Shown: positions 19,106 to 28,775, counted from the stretch's first letter. The stretch is DNA of 64,000 nt from Salinibacterium sp. PAMC 21357 (GCF_000247645.1 NZ_AHWA01000004.1:496001-560000); one strand, 5' to 3'. A program made the numbers and translations. The notes: generated from the letters alone by a model not told the origin.

Positions 19106-20308
19106 ATGAATCAGAGCGAACTGCGCGAGCTGCTTTCGGCCGAGGGACTTCGCCTTCTCGACTCCCTGCCGACATGGCACTCCAACGACGAGATCGTGCG
19201 TACCGTCGCCGAACTGCGAAAAGCGGGACACAGCGCGGGTCTAGTCGCTGCTGTGCTCAGTCAATCAAAACTCCGCGCCAAGGCAGTGAGCAAGTTCGGC
19301 CCTTTCGCTGAGCGAATGCTCTTCACCGAGGCCGGCCTCGAACAAGCCACGCGACTCTCCGTCGCCGCCCAGCACGCCGGTCGATTCTCGAAAGCAGGAG
19401 TCAAATGGGTAGCCGACCTCGGTTGCGGAATCGGAGCAGATGCTCTCGCGATGGCGGGGCTCGACCTCTCCGTCACTGCCGTTGAGCGCGACGAAACAAC
19501 CGCCGCCATTGCCAGCTTCAACCTCGCCCCGTGGAGCAATGCCCAAGTAGTCCACGGTGACGCGGAGTCAGCAGACCTCACCGGAATCGACGGAATCTAT
19601 CTCGACCCGGCCCGCCGCGATGCCCGCGTGCGGCTGACCAACCCCGCCGACTGGACCCCGTCTCTTGACTTCGCTTTCGGTCTCGCCGAACGGTATCCCA
19701 CGGGCATCAAACTCGGCCCCGGAATCGATCGCGATCTCATCCCCAACAATGCCGAAGCCCAGTGGATTTCTGTGGGGCGCGAAGTCGTGGAATTAGGACT
19801 GTGGTTTGGTGCTGTAGCACGCCCCGGCATCCGACGTGCGGCCTTGGTTATCGGAGAGCATGGCACCGCTGAACTCACCGCAGCCGCCGACAGCGAAGAC
19901 GAAGCTGCCGGAGAACTCGGGCGATTTCTGTTCGAACCCGACGGCGCGGTCATCCGAGCCCGACTCATTGGCGATCTCGCTCGCCAACTAAATGGCCGGA
20001 TGCTCGACACCTCCATCGCCTACTTCAGCGCGGATGAGGCAACGCCATCACCATTCGCGTCCTGCTTCGAAATTGTGGCGGACTTTGCTCTCGACAAGCG
20101 TTCGCTGAAGAAAGAATTGGCGACGCGAAAGATAGGAAATCTCGAGATCAAAAAACGCGGAGTCGATATCGACCCCGCAACTTTTCGAACGTCGCTCTCG
20201 CTCAAAGGCGAGAACAGCGCAACATTAATACTTACCCGCGTTGCGGGAAAACGTCGCGCGCTGCTCGCCCAGCGCGTGAACACCGCGCTAGCAAACGCGG
20301 CTAGCTAA
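19106..20308 (+). CDS. Class I SAM-dependent methyltransferase, THUMP-like domain protein
   Basis: 400-residue predicted methyltransferase. Motif [20 protein letters not shown] at about residues 110-130, then [15 protein letters not shown] (motif II acidic residue), and [15 protein letters not shown] (motif IV-like). The C-terminal third has [25 protein letters not shown], the THUMP-like segment. RNA is the likely substrate but the target is unknown. It is divergent from groES and shares the CIRCE-containing 135-base region, and it is convergent with the DUF4190 gene with a few bases of overlap. Confidence 0.85.
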   Translation: MNQSELRELLSAEGLRLLDSLPTWHSNDEIVRTVAELRKAGHSAGLVAAVLSQSKLRAKAVSKFGPFAERMLFTEAGLEQATRLSVAAQHAGRFSKAGVKWVADLGCGIGADALAMAGLDLSVTAVERDETTAAIASFNLAPWSNAQVVHGDAESADLTGIDGIYLDPARRDARVRLTNPADWTPSLDFAFGLAERYPTGIKLGPGIDRDLIPNNAEAQWISVGREVVELGLWFGAVARPGIRRAALVIGEHGTAELTAAADSEDEAAGELGRFLFEPDGAVIRARLIGDLARQLNGRMLDTSIAYFSADEATPSPFASCFEIVADFALDKRSLKKELATRKIGNLEIKKRGVDIDPATFRTSLSLKGENSATLILTRVAGKRRALLAQRVNTALANAAS

Positions 20309-21183
20309 TAGCGGAAGTTGCTGTTATCTAGTTGACTGACGCCTGCCCAAAACAGGGCGACTCCAACTATCACCGCGATGATGGAAAGCAATCCGATCGC
20401 AACGCTGATGTAGCCGGTAATCAGGCCGGTAAGCCAAAATGGGCGCGCATACGGCTGCTTTTTCTGAGCGATATGGCCCAGAATAACCGCAGCAACGCCC
20501 GGCAAGAAGCCCAAAAGCATGAATGACAAAAGCACGCTCGAAATTCCGGTGACCATCGCGCCGATCGAGAGCCCCTGGGCCGGGCCAGCGGGAACGGGCG
20601 TGAACGGCGCCTGACCAGGTGTCGCTCCGCTGGCATAACCGGCCACCGGCGTACCGCTGGCAGCAGCGTACGGATCGCGATATTCTGCTGGAGCGGCCGG
20701 AGCGGACAACGGCGCTTTCGGCGTGCTAGCAGCTGCATTTTCAGAAGACGAAGCAGGGGCGACCGGTGGCGTTGGGGCCGCGCTAGAAGGAGCCGCAGCA
20801 ACCGAGGCAGAGCCCCTCGACTTGGTCAAGTTTACTGATGGAGTCGACTCGGCGACCGCTGGCTTAGCGGCGGTGGTCTTAGCCGCAGTTGCCTTCGTCG
20901 CCGTGGTCTTAGCTGTCGACGTCTTCGCGGCAACAGGCGCTGCAGCGGAGGCCGCTGGCGCCGCTGTTTTCGCGGGAGAAGTTGTTGAGGTCGCGGGCTG
21001 GGCGGCTGCCGGAATGTTGGCAGCGGGCTTTTTAGTCGCTGGCTTCTTGGCCGCAGGCTTCTTGGCCGCAGGCTTCTTCGCCGACGGGGTCGCTTTTGCC
21101 TTGGGCAATTGAGAAGCCGCCGGAGTCGCGGGAGTGGAGGTCGACGGGATTGCGTCGTCTGCGTTGTTGGTAGCCATGCGCAT
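20305..21183 (-). CDS. DUF4190 membrane protein with Lys/Ala/Pro-rich N-terminal tail
   Basis: 292 residues. Residues about 30-60 contain repeats of KPAAK type (KKPAAKKPAAKKPATKKPA), resembling a histone H1-like basic tail, then a Thr/Ala/Lys-rich stretch and a Pro-rich linker. The last 75 residues are the DUF4190 domain with two spans (GAMVTGISSVLLSFMLLGFLPGVAAVILGHIA and GLITGYISVAIGLLSIIAVIVG). A second start at 21177 is possible; neither has a good ribosome binding site. The repeats are also visible as near-identical 15-base DNA units around 21030-21085. Function unknown. Confidence 0.75.
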   Translation of the reverse strand: MRMATNNADDAIPSTSTPATPAASQLPKAKATPSAKKPAAKKPAAKKPATKKPAANIPAAAQPATSTTSPAKTAAPAASAAAPVAAKTSTAKTTATKATAAKTTAAKPAVAESTPSVNLTKSRGSASVAAAPSSAAPTPPVAPASSSENAAASTPKAPLSAPAAPAEYRDPYAAASGTPVAGYASGATPGQAPFTPVPAGPAQGLSIGAMVTGISSVLLSFMLLGFLPGVAAVILGHIAQKKQPYARPFWLTGLITGYISVAIGLLSIIAVIVGVALFWAGVSQLDNSNFRY

Positions 21184-21206
21184 ACTTTAGCAACTGCACC
21201 TCAATG

Positions 21207-21236
21207 AAGGGACCCGCACAACCGTGCGGGCCCCTT
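21207..21236 (-). terminator. Hairpin after the small DUF4190 gene
   Basis: Stem AAGGG-A-CCCGCAC (21207-21219) / GTGCGGG-C-CCCTT (21224-21236) with loop AACC and one mismatch. Weak T tail on the minus strand (CATTGAGG). Confidence 0.6.
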
Positions 21237-21250
21237 CACGAAGTCGAGAG

Positions 21251-21535
21251 TTAGTACGAGGTTGAAGAAATGCCCGCGGCAGCGAAGCCAAAGACGGCCA
21301 GAACGGAAATTGCAACGGCAACAAAGCCGAGGTAACCGAGAACGAGACCGACAATGGCGAGTACCTTTCCCTGTTCGCCGGTCTTCTTGATCTGGCTCAG
21401 CGCGATGTGCCCAGTGATGATTCCCACGATGTGCAAAAAGAAGACCGACGTCGCGAGCGACACGATGGAGAGTACGTTCCACTTGGCAACCGGCGCGCCT
21501 ACAGGCGTCGAGGCGTAAGGCGTGGGTTCTGACAT
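21251..21535 (-). CDS. Small DUF4190 membrane protein
   Basis: 94 residues. After a short polar N-terminus (SEPTPYASTPVGAP) come two spans: VLSIVSLATSVFFLHIVGIITGH and VLAIVGLVLGYLGFVAVAISVLAV, with IALSQIKKTGEQGK between them, the DUF4190 pattern. ATG 21535 has AAGGAG 9 bases upstream. It is related to the C-terminal domain of the next gene downstream (20305-21183), so the pair looks like a duplication with an added basic tail. Function unknown. Confidence 0.8.
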   Translation of the reverse strand: MSEPTPYASTPVGAPVAKWNVLSIVSLATSVFFLHIVGIITGHIALSQIKKTGEQGKVLAIVGLVLGYLGFVAVAISVLAVFGFAAAGISSTSY

Positions 21536-21636
21536 GGCGAAGTGCTCCTTATATTGGTGAAACTGACAGCGGCGCGACAATATTCTCAGGCTGAGAGAAC
21601 GCTGTCAATGCGGCGCGACTCGAGCCTAACGTGATT

Positions 21637-22668
21637 TCATGCCTGTATTTGGGTCACAGGAAGAGTCGAGTCCGCGCTGAAGTCGAGCGTCGACGGCGGC
21701 TTGCCTGCCATCACCAATTGGGCGCCCAACGCGGCGATCATTGCCCCGTTATCCGTACATAGCGACAGCGGTGGAATCCTCAACTGAATGCCCGCCTCAT
21801 CGCATCGCTGCTGAGCAAGCTCTCGTACGCGTGCATTCGCTACGACGCCTCCCCCCAAGAGCAGGCGAGGTACTCCGCGATCAACGCAGGCTGCGACCGC
21901 TTTTGTTAACAGAACGTCGACTACTGCTTCACGAAAACTCGCCGCGACATCCGCGATCGAAAAGTCTGCACCAGCGTCTTGCTCACGTTCGACCCAGCGC
22001 GCCACAGCCGTCTTGAGACCGGAAAAAGAGAAGTCGTAGCGGTGGTGCTCCATGTCCTTTGCACGACTGAGCCCTCGGGGAAAACGAATAGCTCGCGGGT
22101 CTCCCCCGGTTGCTACCCGGTCGATCTGCGGCCCGCCGGGATACGGCAGCCCGAGCAGCCGGGCTACCTTGTCGAACGCTTCGCCAGCCGCATCATCGAT
22201 CGTTTCGCCGAGCAATTCAACATCGGAGACCAGATTCCGCACGTGAAGCAGCGAAGTATGACCACCAGAAACGAGCAGCGCAATAGTCGGTAACTCGATC
22301 TCAGTTCCGTCGTCACGCAACACGTCAGCACCAACGTGTCCGACGAGATGGTTGACTGCATAGAGCGGTTTATCCGTGGCAACCGCGAGCGCCTTCGCTG
22401 CCGCAACGCCGACCATCAGCGCACCCGCAAGCCCAGGCCCGCTCGTGACCGCAATCGCATCAATGTCGCCTATCGCCACTCCCGCTTCGGCGAGCGCCTG
22501 CTCCAGTGCAGGCTGCATAGCCTCGAGATGGGCGCGAGCCGCGACCTCAGGAACAACCCCGCCATAGCGAGCGTGCTCATCCATCGACGACGAAATTACA
22601 TTGGCGAGCAAGTGATTACCGCGAACAATACCGATGCCGGTTTCGTCACAACTTGTTTCGATTCCCAA
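21637..22668 (-). CDS. tsaD: tRNA N6-adenosine threonylcarbamoyltransferase TsaD
   Basis: Transfers threonylcarbamoyl to A37 of ANN-decoding tRNAs (t6A) with TsaB and TsaE, all encoded here. Family features: [14 protein letters not shown], metal-ligand motif [17 protein letters not shown], and [12 protein letters not shown]. The start is a problem. The usual coupled ATG overlapping the rimI stop (22727) is in another frame, and the only in-frame candidate near the family N-terminus is TTG 22668, which gives 343 residues but has no ribosome binding site and omits the first three residues. One extra base in an A5 run (about 22689-22693) would join the ATG frame to tsaD. The end coordinate is secure, the start is not. 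Confidence 0.85.
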   Translation of the reverse strand: MGIETSCDETGIGIVRGNHLLANVISSSMDEHARYGGVVPEVAARAHLEAMQPALEQALAEAGVAIGDIDAIAVTSGPGLAGALMVGVAAAKALAVATDKPLYAVNHLVGHVGADVLRDDGTEIELPTIALLVSGGHTSLLHVRNLVSDVELLGETIDDAAGEAFDKVARLLGLPYPGGPQIDRVATGGDPRAIRFPRGLSRAKDMEHHRYDFSFSGLKTAVARWVEREQDAGADFSIADVAASFREAVVDVLLTKAVAACVDRGVPRLLLGGGVVANARVRELAQQRCDEAGIQLRIPPLSLCTDNGAMIAALGAQLVMAGKPPSTLDFSADSTLPVTQIQA

Positions 22669-22723
22669 ACTAGCGGGGCTGCCGTGTTTTTCGGCAGACT
22701 CCGATTTACTGAGGCGAGCGCAC

Positions 22724-23215
22724 TCATGCGCCCACCGCCGGAGAAAGCTTCGGCTCCGGAATAGTGAGTCGCATGACGATCGCGTCGATTCCATCGGGCT
22801 GATAGTAATTCGGGCGCACAGCAATGCGCTCAAAACCCAGCGAGTCGTACAACCGCTGCGCTGACGGGTTGTCGTCGCGAACCTCCAAGAAGAGCTCTCC
22901 AGCGCCGCGATCCCGAGCTTCAACCATGAGCGCGTGCATCAGTGCACGCCCAATCCCGTGGCGTCGAGCATCCGGTGCGACAGCAATCGTCTGGATGTCG
23001 GCCTGACCCGAACGAAACGGTGCACGCAACCCGGCATATGCCGTCACTTTTCCAGGCTCCCCCACCGGGTGGGCGATCAAGTAGTAGCCATGGTTATCGA
23101 CGAGTTCAGCACTCATCATGTCTTCAGACCAAGCATCATTGGCGAACTCGCTCGACTCAATCACCATGATGGCATCGAGGTCGTTAACGGTGGCGCGGCG
23201 AAGTTGCCAGCTCAT
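22724..23215 (-). CDS. rimI: Ribosomal protein S18-alanine N-acetyltransferase RimI
   Basis: 163-residue GNAT acetyltransferase that acetylates the N-terminus of S18 in the family; actinobacterial copies sit in the tsa cluster. The acetyl-CoA motif is clear: [20 protein letters not shown] at about residues 74-93 followed by [19 protein letters not shown]. Start overlaps the tsaB stop. Its own stop (TGA, 22724-22726) overlaps an ATG at 22727 in ATGA form. Confidence 0.92.
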   Translation of the reverse strand: MSWQLRRATVNDLDAIMVIESSEFANDAWSEDMMSAELVDNHGYYLIAHPVGEPGKVTAYAGLRAPFRSGQADIQTIAVAPDARRHGIGRALMHALMVEARDRGAGELFLEVRDDNPSAQRLYDSLGFERIAVRPNYYQPDGIDAIVMRLTIPEPKLSPAVGA

Positions 23216-23832
23216 GCGGTTACTCGTTTCGGTCCGGCAGAGACACTGATGTCTGGCGAGCGCAGGTAGAGGGCTTCTTCACCGGCGAAATCCCGATTGT
23301 GGGTTTTCATGAGCTGGGCCAGAGCGGCCAGTTTCGCAGCTCGCACGGTCGGAGTTTCTCGCAGCACGTAGTGCTCGAAGTTTGGTACGTGGGCGGCGAG
23401 TTCGGCGGCTGTTGTCAACGCGGGGCCCGCGGCACGAAGCGGCAAACCTACGTCGTCCATGCCGCTATAGGTCGACCAATAGAACTCTGCGCGGCGAGCA
23501 TCTGTAGCAATCAACACCGGTTCAATTTCCCCGAAAGCGATGGCGTCATGAGTAACCACGGGATAGATCGGAAGCCCGGCGCCGAAAGCGAAGGTACGCG
23601 CAGCAACGATGCCGACGCGAAGACCAGTGAACGGGCCTGGACCCATCCCCGCGACGACACCGGTGAGGTCGGTTACCGTGATTCCTGCGTCAGTCAGGCA
23701 ACCGTAGATGAAGTCTCCGATCACTTCAGCGTGCTTGCGGGTGTCCGCAGAGTCGCATTCGGCGCGCACCACTCCCTGCACGTCTACGATCGCGACGCTC
23801 GTTCCCGCCGAGGTATCAATCGCTAAGAACAT
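23212..23832 (-). CDS. tsaB: t6A dimerisation protein TsaB
   Basis: 206-residue ASKHA-fold partner of TsaD in t6A biosynthesis. N-terminal FLAIDTSAGTSVAIVD and VAGMGPGPFTGLRVGI are the family motifs. The ATG at 23832 is preceded by an in-frame TTG codon; ATG is preferred. The gene overlaps tsaE by 17 bases and rimI by 4. TsaB lacks catalytic metal ligands in this family and works as a scaffold for TsaD. Confidence 0.95.
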   Translation of the reverse strand: MFLAIDTSAGTSVAIVDVQGVVRAECDSADTRKHAEVIGDFIYGCLTDAGITVTDLTGVVAGMGPGPFTGLRVGIVAARTFAFGAGLPIYPVVTHDAIAFGEIEPVLIATDARRAEFYWSTYSGMDDVGLPLRAAGPALTTAAELAAHVPNFEHYVLRETPTVRAAKLAALAQLMKTHNRDFAGEEALYLRSPDISVSAGPKRVTA

Positions 23833-24421
23833 CAAGCCACCCCATGTCTGCCCACTTGGGGCCGAATCCGGTTACCGTCACGGTGCGCGGTTCGATTGCC
23901 TCTTCGGCGAAATCATCCTCAGCCACGTCAGCATTGCCCGCGCCCGTTGGCCGCACAATGTCAACGTTTAGCCATGACGGACTCACCCCGTCGAGCAAAC
24001 CGGCACCCCACTCGACCACAACGATCGAGGTTGCGAAATCGATGTCAAGATCATCGAGCTCGACGGCGGTACTCAGGCGGTAAGCATCGATGTGAACGAG
24101 CGGTGCCAACTCAGCAATAGGTTCCTCGCGCGGGGCGTTGCTGGGTGCGCTTAAGTGCGGGTGAGTTGACCCATCCCCAGGGAAGGACGCGGATGCGGAT
24201 GCGGACGCGGCAAGTCTCGGATGGGTGCGAGCGAGAACAAAGGTCGGGCTCGTGACTGTGCCGCGAATGCCGAGAGCCTCACCGATCGCCCGCGTAAGAG
24301 TGGTTTTACCGGCGCCTAGTTCCCCATTGAGAAGTACGAGGTCTCCTGCTTCGAGCTGTCGAGCAACGATAGTTCCGAGCTCAGCCATCTCTTCGGGGGA
24401 ATCGATCACGAAAGTGGTCAC
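23816..24421 (-). CDS. tsaE: t6A biosynthesis ATPase TsaE
   Basis: 201-residue ATPase of the t6A pathway, with Walker A GELGAGKTTLTRAI and the SPTFVLAR/HIDAYRL pair. GTG 24421 overlaps the alr stop (GTGA). Between SPTFVLAR and HIDAYRL there is an insertion of about 40 residues that is rich in Ala, Ser, Pro and His (ASASASAS), encoded by GC-rich near-repeats at 24190-24215; most TsaE proteins have a short loop here. The core motifs are intact, so the gene is probably functional. Confidence 0.93.
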   Translation of the reverse strand: MTTFVIDSPEEMAELGTIVARQLEAGDLVLLNGELGAGKTTLTRAIGEALGIRGTVTSPTFVLARTHPRLAASASASASFPGDGSTHPHLSAPSNAPREEPIAELAPLVHIDAYRLSTAVELDDLDIDFATSIVVVEWGAGLLDGVSPSWLNVDIVRPTGAGNADVAEDDFAEEAIEPRTVTVTGFGPKWADMGWLDVLSD

Positions 24422-25545
24422 GATTCGTACCTGCGAATTACGCGGCTGCCGATACGCGTCACGATCTCGTAGTTGATGGTTTCTGCGGCGGCGGCCCACT
24501 CGTCAACGCTCGGGACTGTGCTCGCTGTTCCTGAATCAGCTGCGGAGCCGGCCACGTTGCCGAAGAGCACCGCGCGATCGCCAATCGCCACTGGAGCATC
24601 TCCCATGTTGACCACGATCTGATCCATCGCCACCCTGCCCGCAATCTGGCCTCGAGCCCCATTGATGGTCACCGGGCCGCGGTTGGAGGCGTGACGCGGA
24701 ACACCATCGCCGTAGCCCAAAGGGACAAGAGCCAGCGTTGTGTCGGACTCGCAATAGAAATCGAAACCGTACGAAACACCAACGCCCGCAAGTGCACGCT
24801 TTACCGATACCACCGGGGCACTGAGCGTCATTGCCGGAACCAAACCGAGGGCTGCGGCATCCACGTCGTCTGCGGGTGCAAGCCCAAAGGTACTGATGCC
24901 GAGTCGCACCAAGTCGAAACGTGCAGAGGCGTATTTGATCGCCCCTTCTGAGGCCGCTAGATGACGAAATTCTGGGCGCAATCCCACCGCTTCGGCCATC
25001 GCCAAGGCTGCAGAGAACTGGTCAATTTGCTGGGCGTCGTGCTCGGCGCCCGCATTGGCCAAGTGACTCCAGATGCCGCGAACGCGGATGCGGCCTGCGA
25101 GTTCGTGCGCCACCGCAGCTTCGAAGAATCGCTGCCAATCGCTCAACACGGCTCCGTTGCGGTGCAAACCCGTGTCGACTTTGAGGTGCACCCGCGCGGT
25201 CCCGGACGCCGCGGCGACTTCGCTGAGTTGTGCGATGCTGCTGATTCCGAGATCCACTTTCGCCCGCACGGCCTCGCTGAATGCTGCCCCTGGTTGATGA
25301 AGCCACGCCAAGAGCGGGGCGTCGATGCCGGCATCTCGCAACGCAAAGGCCTCGCTGAGGTCGGCGACACCCAGCCAGTGCGCACCTCCCGCGAGCGCCG
25401 CTTGTGCGCTTTCGATGGCTCCGTGGCCGTAGCCGTTCGCCTTCACAACCGCCATCACCTGGGCGGGGGCTACTAGGGCGCGCAGTGTTTCAACGTTGTG
25501 GCTGATGGCACCGGTGCTGATCGTGGCAAGTCGAAGGTCAGTCAC
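24418..25545 (-). CDS. alr: Alanine racemase
   Basis: 375-residue PLP enzyme that makes D-alanine for peptidoglycan. The PLP lysine motif AVVKANGYGHGA lies near residue 35, the C-terminal catalytic region has the Tyr in GVSYGFDFYC, and GRVAMDQIVVNMGD is typical. GTG 25545 is chosen: GGAAGG upstream, 8-base overlap with the acpS stop, and protein start TDLRLATISTGAISHN. Confidence 0.95.
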   Translation of the reverse strand: MTDLRLATISTGAISHNVETLRALVAPAQVMAVVKANGYGHGAIESAQAALAGGAHWLGVADLSEAFALRDAGIDAPLLAWLHQPGAAFSEAVRAKVDLGISSIAQLSEVAAASGTARVHLKVDTGLHRNGAVLSDWQRFFEAAVAHELAGRIRVRGIWSHLANAGAEHDAQQIDQFSAALAMAEAVGLRPEFRHLAASEGAIKYASARFDLVRLGISTFGLAPADDVDAAALGLVPAMTLSAPVVSVKRALAGVGVSYGFDFYCESDTTLALVPLGYGDGVPRHASNRGPVTINGARGQIAGRVAMDQIVVNMGDAPVAIGDRAVLFGNVAGSAADSGTASTVPSVDEWAAAAETINYEIVTRIGSRVIRRYES

Positions 25546-25912
25546 GATGCCCTTCCGCAACGACGTACGCAATCGCGATACCCGCGTCGTGGCTCATCGA
25601 CAAATGAACGGAGGTAATTCCGCGGCGGTCGGCGATGACCTTCGTCGAATTGAGCAGTTCGAACGAGGGGTTGCCGAGCGCATCAGCGATGACGCGTATG
25701 TCGTGCCAAGTAACACCGCTGGAGTCCCCCAGTGCCTTGATGAGCGCCTCTTTTGCCGCGAACCTGCCTGCCAGTGAACGGAGTGGCCGTGGCGCGCCAT
25801 CCTTTAGCTGTTCGCTCTCAGAGAACAGGCGGGAGGTGAGGGTCGGAGTGCGCTGCAACGCGCGCTCGAAGCGGGCGATATCAACGACATCCACACCGAT
25901 CCCCACAATCAC
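25538..25912 (-). CDS. acpS: Holo-ACP synthase
   Basis: 124-residue phosphopantetheinyl transferase that activates acyl carrier protein. GVDVVDIARFERAL near residue 5 carries the metal Asp, and RFAAKEALIKALG the metal Glu. Starts with GTG. It follows glmS after 8 bases and overlaps alr. Confidence 0.95.
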   Translation of the reverse strand: MIVGIGVDVVDIARFERALQRTPTLTSRLFSESEQLKDGAPRPLRSLAGRFAAKEALIKALGDSSGVTWHDIRVIADALGNPSFELLNSTKVIADRRGITSVHLSMSHDAGIAIAYVVAEGHRD

Positions 25913-25920
25913 GCTGAAAC

Positions 25921-27771
25921 CTATTCGACGGTGACAGACTTCGCGAGGTTGCGAGGCTGGTCGACGTCGAGTCCCTTCGCTGCCGAAAGCTCCATACCGA
26001 AAATGTGCAGCGGAATGACAGCGAGCAGCGGTTCGAAGAACGAACCAGCCAAAGGAATCGGGATTACCTCATCCGCAAATGGCAAGACTGCAGCATCGCC
26101 CTTTTCGGCAATCGCAATAACGCGAGCACCACGAGCACGGATCTCTTGAATATTAGAGACAACCTTTTTGTGCAAAGAGTTGGGGTCACGAGGGCTAGGA
26201 ACGATCACGAAGACAACCTGACCAGGTTCAATGAGCGCGATCGGGCCGTGCTTCAACTCTCCAGCGGCAAAGCCCTCAGCGTGAATGTACGCGAGCTCCT
26301 TGAGCTTGAGGGCACCCTCGAGGGCGATGGGATAGCCAACGTGGCGACCGAGGAAGAGCACCGACTGGGTGTCCGTCATCCAATGCGCCAGCTGCTTGAT
26401 CGACTGCGAGGTAACGAGAACCTCAGAGATCTTGTCGGGCACAGCCTGTAGCTCAGCAACGTTATGGCGGATTTCGTCCTCGCTGAGCGTGCCACGCACG
26501 CCAGCAATGTGAAGGCCGATGAGGTAGAGCGCAGTGACCTGAGCGACGAAGGCCTTCGTGGATGCCACAGCAACCTCAGGGCCAGCATGCGTGTACACGA
26601 CAGCGTGCGACTCGCGCGGAATCGTGGCGCCGTGCGTGTTGCACACCGAGACAACCTTCGCGCCGGACTCCATTGCGAACTTGACTGCCATGAGCGTGTC
26701 CATAGTCTCGCCGGACTGGCTTATCGAGATCACGAGCGTGCGGTCGGTCAAAATCGGGTTGCGATAGCGGAACTCGTGAGCGAGCTCCACGTCGACTGGG
26801 ACACGCGCCCACGCTTCGATGGCGTACTTGCCGAGCATTCCCGCATACGCAGCAGTTCCACACGCAATAACAACAATGCGGTCGATGTTTGCGATTATTT
26901 CGTCACCGAGAGGCTCGAATTCGGTGAGCTTGACCAGCCCATCCTGAACGCGCCCAAGAATGGTGTTGGCTACGGCATCCGGCTCTTCGCTGATCTCTTT
27001 AGCCATAAAGCTCGACCAGCCACCCTTTTCGGAGGCCGAAGCATCCCAAGCGATGTCGAATTCTTCGAACTCGACGGCATTACCATCAAAGTCGGTGATG
27101 ACAACCGTGTCGGGGCGGATCGTGACAATTTGATCCTGGCCGACAGCAACAGCGCGGCGAGTGAACTCAACAAACGCAGCAACGTCGGAGCCCAAGAAGT
27201 TTTCACCATCGCCCAAACCGATCACCAGCGGTGAGTTGCGGCGAGCGCCGACGACAACACCGGGCTGGTCTTCGTGCACGGCAAGAAGCGTAAAAGCTCC
27301 CTCGAGACGGGCGACCACGCCGCGCATTGCCGCAGTGAGGTCACCGGTCTTGTTGTATTCGCGGCCAACGAGAACTGCAGCAACCTCAGTGTCAGTTTCG
27401 CTCGTGAACGTTTCGCCATCGAGAAGCAACTCGTTTTTCAGCTCAGAGAAGTTCTCGATAATGCCGTTGTGAATGAGCGCAAGCTTGCGGTCGTTACTCA
27501 GATGTGGGTGAGCATTCACATCCGTCGGGCCACCGTGTGTTGCCCACCGAGTGTGGCCGATTCCCGTCGCCCCGTTACGCACGGGGTTTTCATCGAGATC
27601 ATCGAGCAGCATCTTCAACTTGCCAGCACGCTTGCGAGTTCCCAACTTTCCGGCGTCGTCAATGATAGCGACACCAGCGGAGTCATAACCCCGGTATTCG
27701 AGACGCTTAAGACCGCCGAGGAGAACCTCAAGGCTTTGGTTGTTACCGACGTAACCAACAATTCCACACAT
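25921..27771 (-). CDS. glmS: Glutamine-fructose-6-phosphate aminotransferase (isomerising)
   Basis: 616-residue enzyme that makes glucosamine 6-phosphate, the first step to UDP-GlcNAc. Mature N-terminal Cys follows the initiator Met (MCGIVGYVGNN); NTN glutaminase with HTRWATHG; two SIS domains (GTAAYAGMLGKYAIE; SISQSGETMDTL) and the C-terminal PRNLAKSVTVE. The frame continues upstream to 27909, but MCGIVGYVG fixes the start. First gene of the long overlapping operon to tsaD; glmM, the next pathway step, lies nearby on the same strand. Ribosome binding site poor. Confidence 0.97.
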   Translation of the reverse strand: MCGIVGYVGNNQSLEVLLGGLKRLEYRGYDSAGVAIIDDAGKLGTRKRAGKLKMLLDDLDENPVRNGATGIGHTRWATHGGPTDVNAHPHLSNDRKLALIHNGIIENFSELKNELLLDGETFTSETDTEVAAVLVGREYNKTGDLTAAMRGVVARLEGAFTLLAVHEDQPGVVVGARRNSPLVIGLGDGENFLGSDVAAFVEFTRRAVAVGQDQIVTIRPDTVVITDFDGNAVEFEEFDIAWDASASEKGGWSSFMAKEISEEPDAVANTILGRVQDGLVKLTEFEPLGDEIIANIDRIVVIACGTAAYAGMLGKYAIEAWARVPVDVELAHEFRYRNPILTDRTLVISISQSGETMDTLMAVKFAMESGAKVVSVCNTHGATIPRESHAVVYTHAGPEVAVASTKAFVAQVTALYLIGLHIAGVRGTLSEDEIRHNVAELQAVPDKISEVLVTSQSIKQLAHWMTDTQSVLFLGRHVGYPIALEGALKLKELAYIHAEGFAAGELKHGPIALIEPGQVVFVIVPSPRDPNSLHKKVVSNIQEIRARGARVIAIAEKGDAAVLPFADEVIPIPLAGSFFEPLLAVIPLHIFGMELSAAKGLDVDQPRNLAKSVTVE

Positions 27772-27815
27772 GAAATACGAGCTTAGTTGCCCAAGCTGGG
27801 TAACCGTGCGCAGAT

Positions 27816-28775
27816 ATGATGAACACGATGCATGAAAACGGCTCCGCACACGGTCATATCTCTCCCTTTCTCGAAATCGATCGGAGCGATTGGGCTGACC
27901 TTGCGCCAAAAATGGAAGTTCCTCTCACCCAAGCGGAGCTCATAGAGCTGCGCGGGCTCGGCGATGAACTCGATCTCACCGAAGTTGCTGAGGTCTATCT
28001 CCCCCTCAGCCGCCTGCTCAACCTTTATGCCGAAAACGCGCAAAGGCTGCATGCCGCGTCCACCAAATTCTTGGGCGCGACGACCACCAGCACGCCTTTC
28101 GTAATCGGAGTCGCCGGTTCTGTGGCGGTCGGCAAGTCCACCATCGCGCGCCTCCTGCGTGAGCTCCTTTCCCGCTGGGAAGGCACTCCTCGGGTTGAGC
28201 TCATCACCACAGACGGTTTCTTGCATCCCAACGCCGAGCTTGAGCGTCGCGGCATCCTCGAAAGAAAAGGATTCCCCGAAAGCTACGACCGCCGAGCGCT
28301 CTTGCGATTTGTCAGCAAAATCAAGGCGGGTGAGCGGGAGGTACGAGCTCCGTTCTATTCCCATCTGGCGTATGACATCGTTCCCGATGCCGCCGTCACG
28401 GTGCGCAAACCCGACGTGCTCATCGTCGAGGGCCTCAACGTTTTACAGCCACCCACCACCGGCAAAAGCCTCGCCGTGAGCGATCTCTTTGACTTCACCA
28501 TCTATGTGGATGCTCGCACCAGCGACATCGCGCGGTGGTACGAGGAACGTTTCCTCCGGCTGCAACGCGGCGCGTTCAGCAATCCGCGATCATACTTTCA
28601 CCGCTTTGCTGACCTCGACGAGGCTGCGGCACGGGCACGCGCTCAAGAAGTGTGGAAGCGGACTAACGAGCCCAACCTCATCCAGAACGTTCGGCCAACG
28701 CGGCCACGAGCGTCGCTGATCCTGCGCAAAGACACCAACCATGCTGTGTCGAAAGTGTTGCTGCGTAGGACCTAG
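27816..28775 (+). CDS. coaA: Pantothenate kinase type I
   Basis: 319-residue kinase for the first step of coenzyme A synthesis. P-loop [17 protein letters not shown] at about residues 93-109, [23 protein letters not shown] and [12 protein letters not shown] are family motifs. Start could be ATG 27816, 27819 or 27828; no clear ribosome binding site separates them. It is divergent from glmS (44 bases) and its stop overlaps the convergent glmM end by 4 bases. Confidence 0.95.
   Translation: MMNTMHENGSAHGHISPFLEIDRSDWADLAPKMEVPLTQAELIELRGLGDELDLTEVAEVYLPLSRLLNLYAENAQRLHAASTKFLGATTTSTPFVIGVAGSVAVGKSTIARLLRELLSRWEGTPRVELITTDGFLHPNAELERRGILERKGFPESYDRRALLRFVSKIKAGEREVRAPFYSHLAYDIVPDAAVTVRKPDVLIVEGLNVLQPPTTGKSLAVSDLFDFTIYVDARTSDIARWYEERFLRLQRGAFSNPRSYFHRFADLDEAAARARAQEVWKRTNEPNLIQNVRPTRPRASLILRKDTNHAVSKVLLRRT

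Noticed and set aside
18971-19231. N-terminal extension of GroES
   Set aside because: It would read through the CIRCE promoter; the family starts at the GTG at 18970.
21030-21085. Possible repeat array
   Set aside because: Short coding repeats for KPAAK within the DUF4190 gene, no spacers.
26464-27234. 256-codon open frame opposite glmS
   Set aside because: Antisense shadow of glmS with no domain or ribosome binding site.
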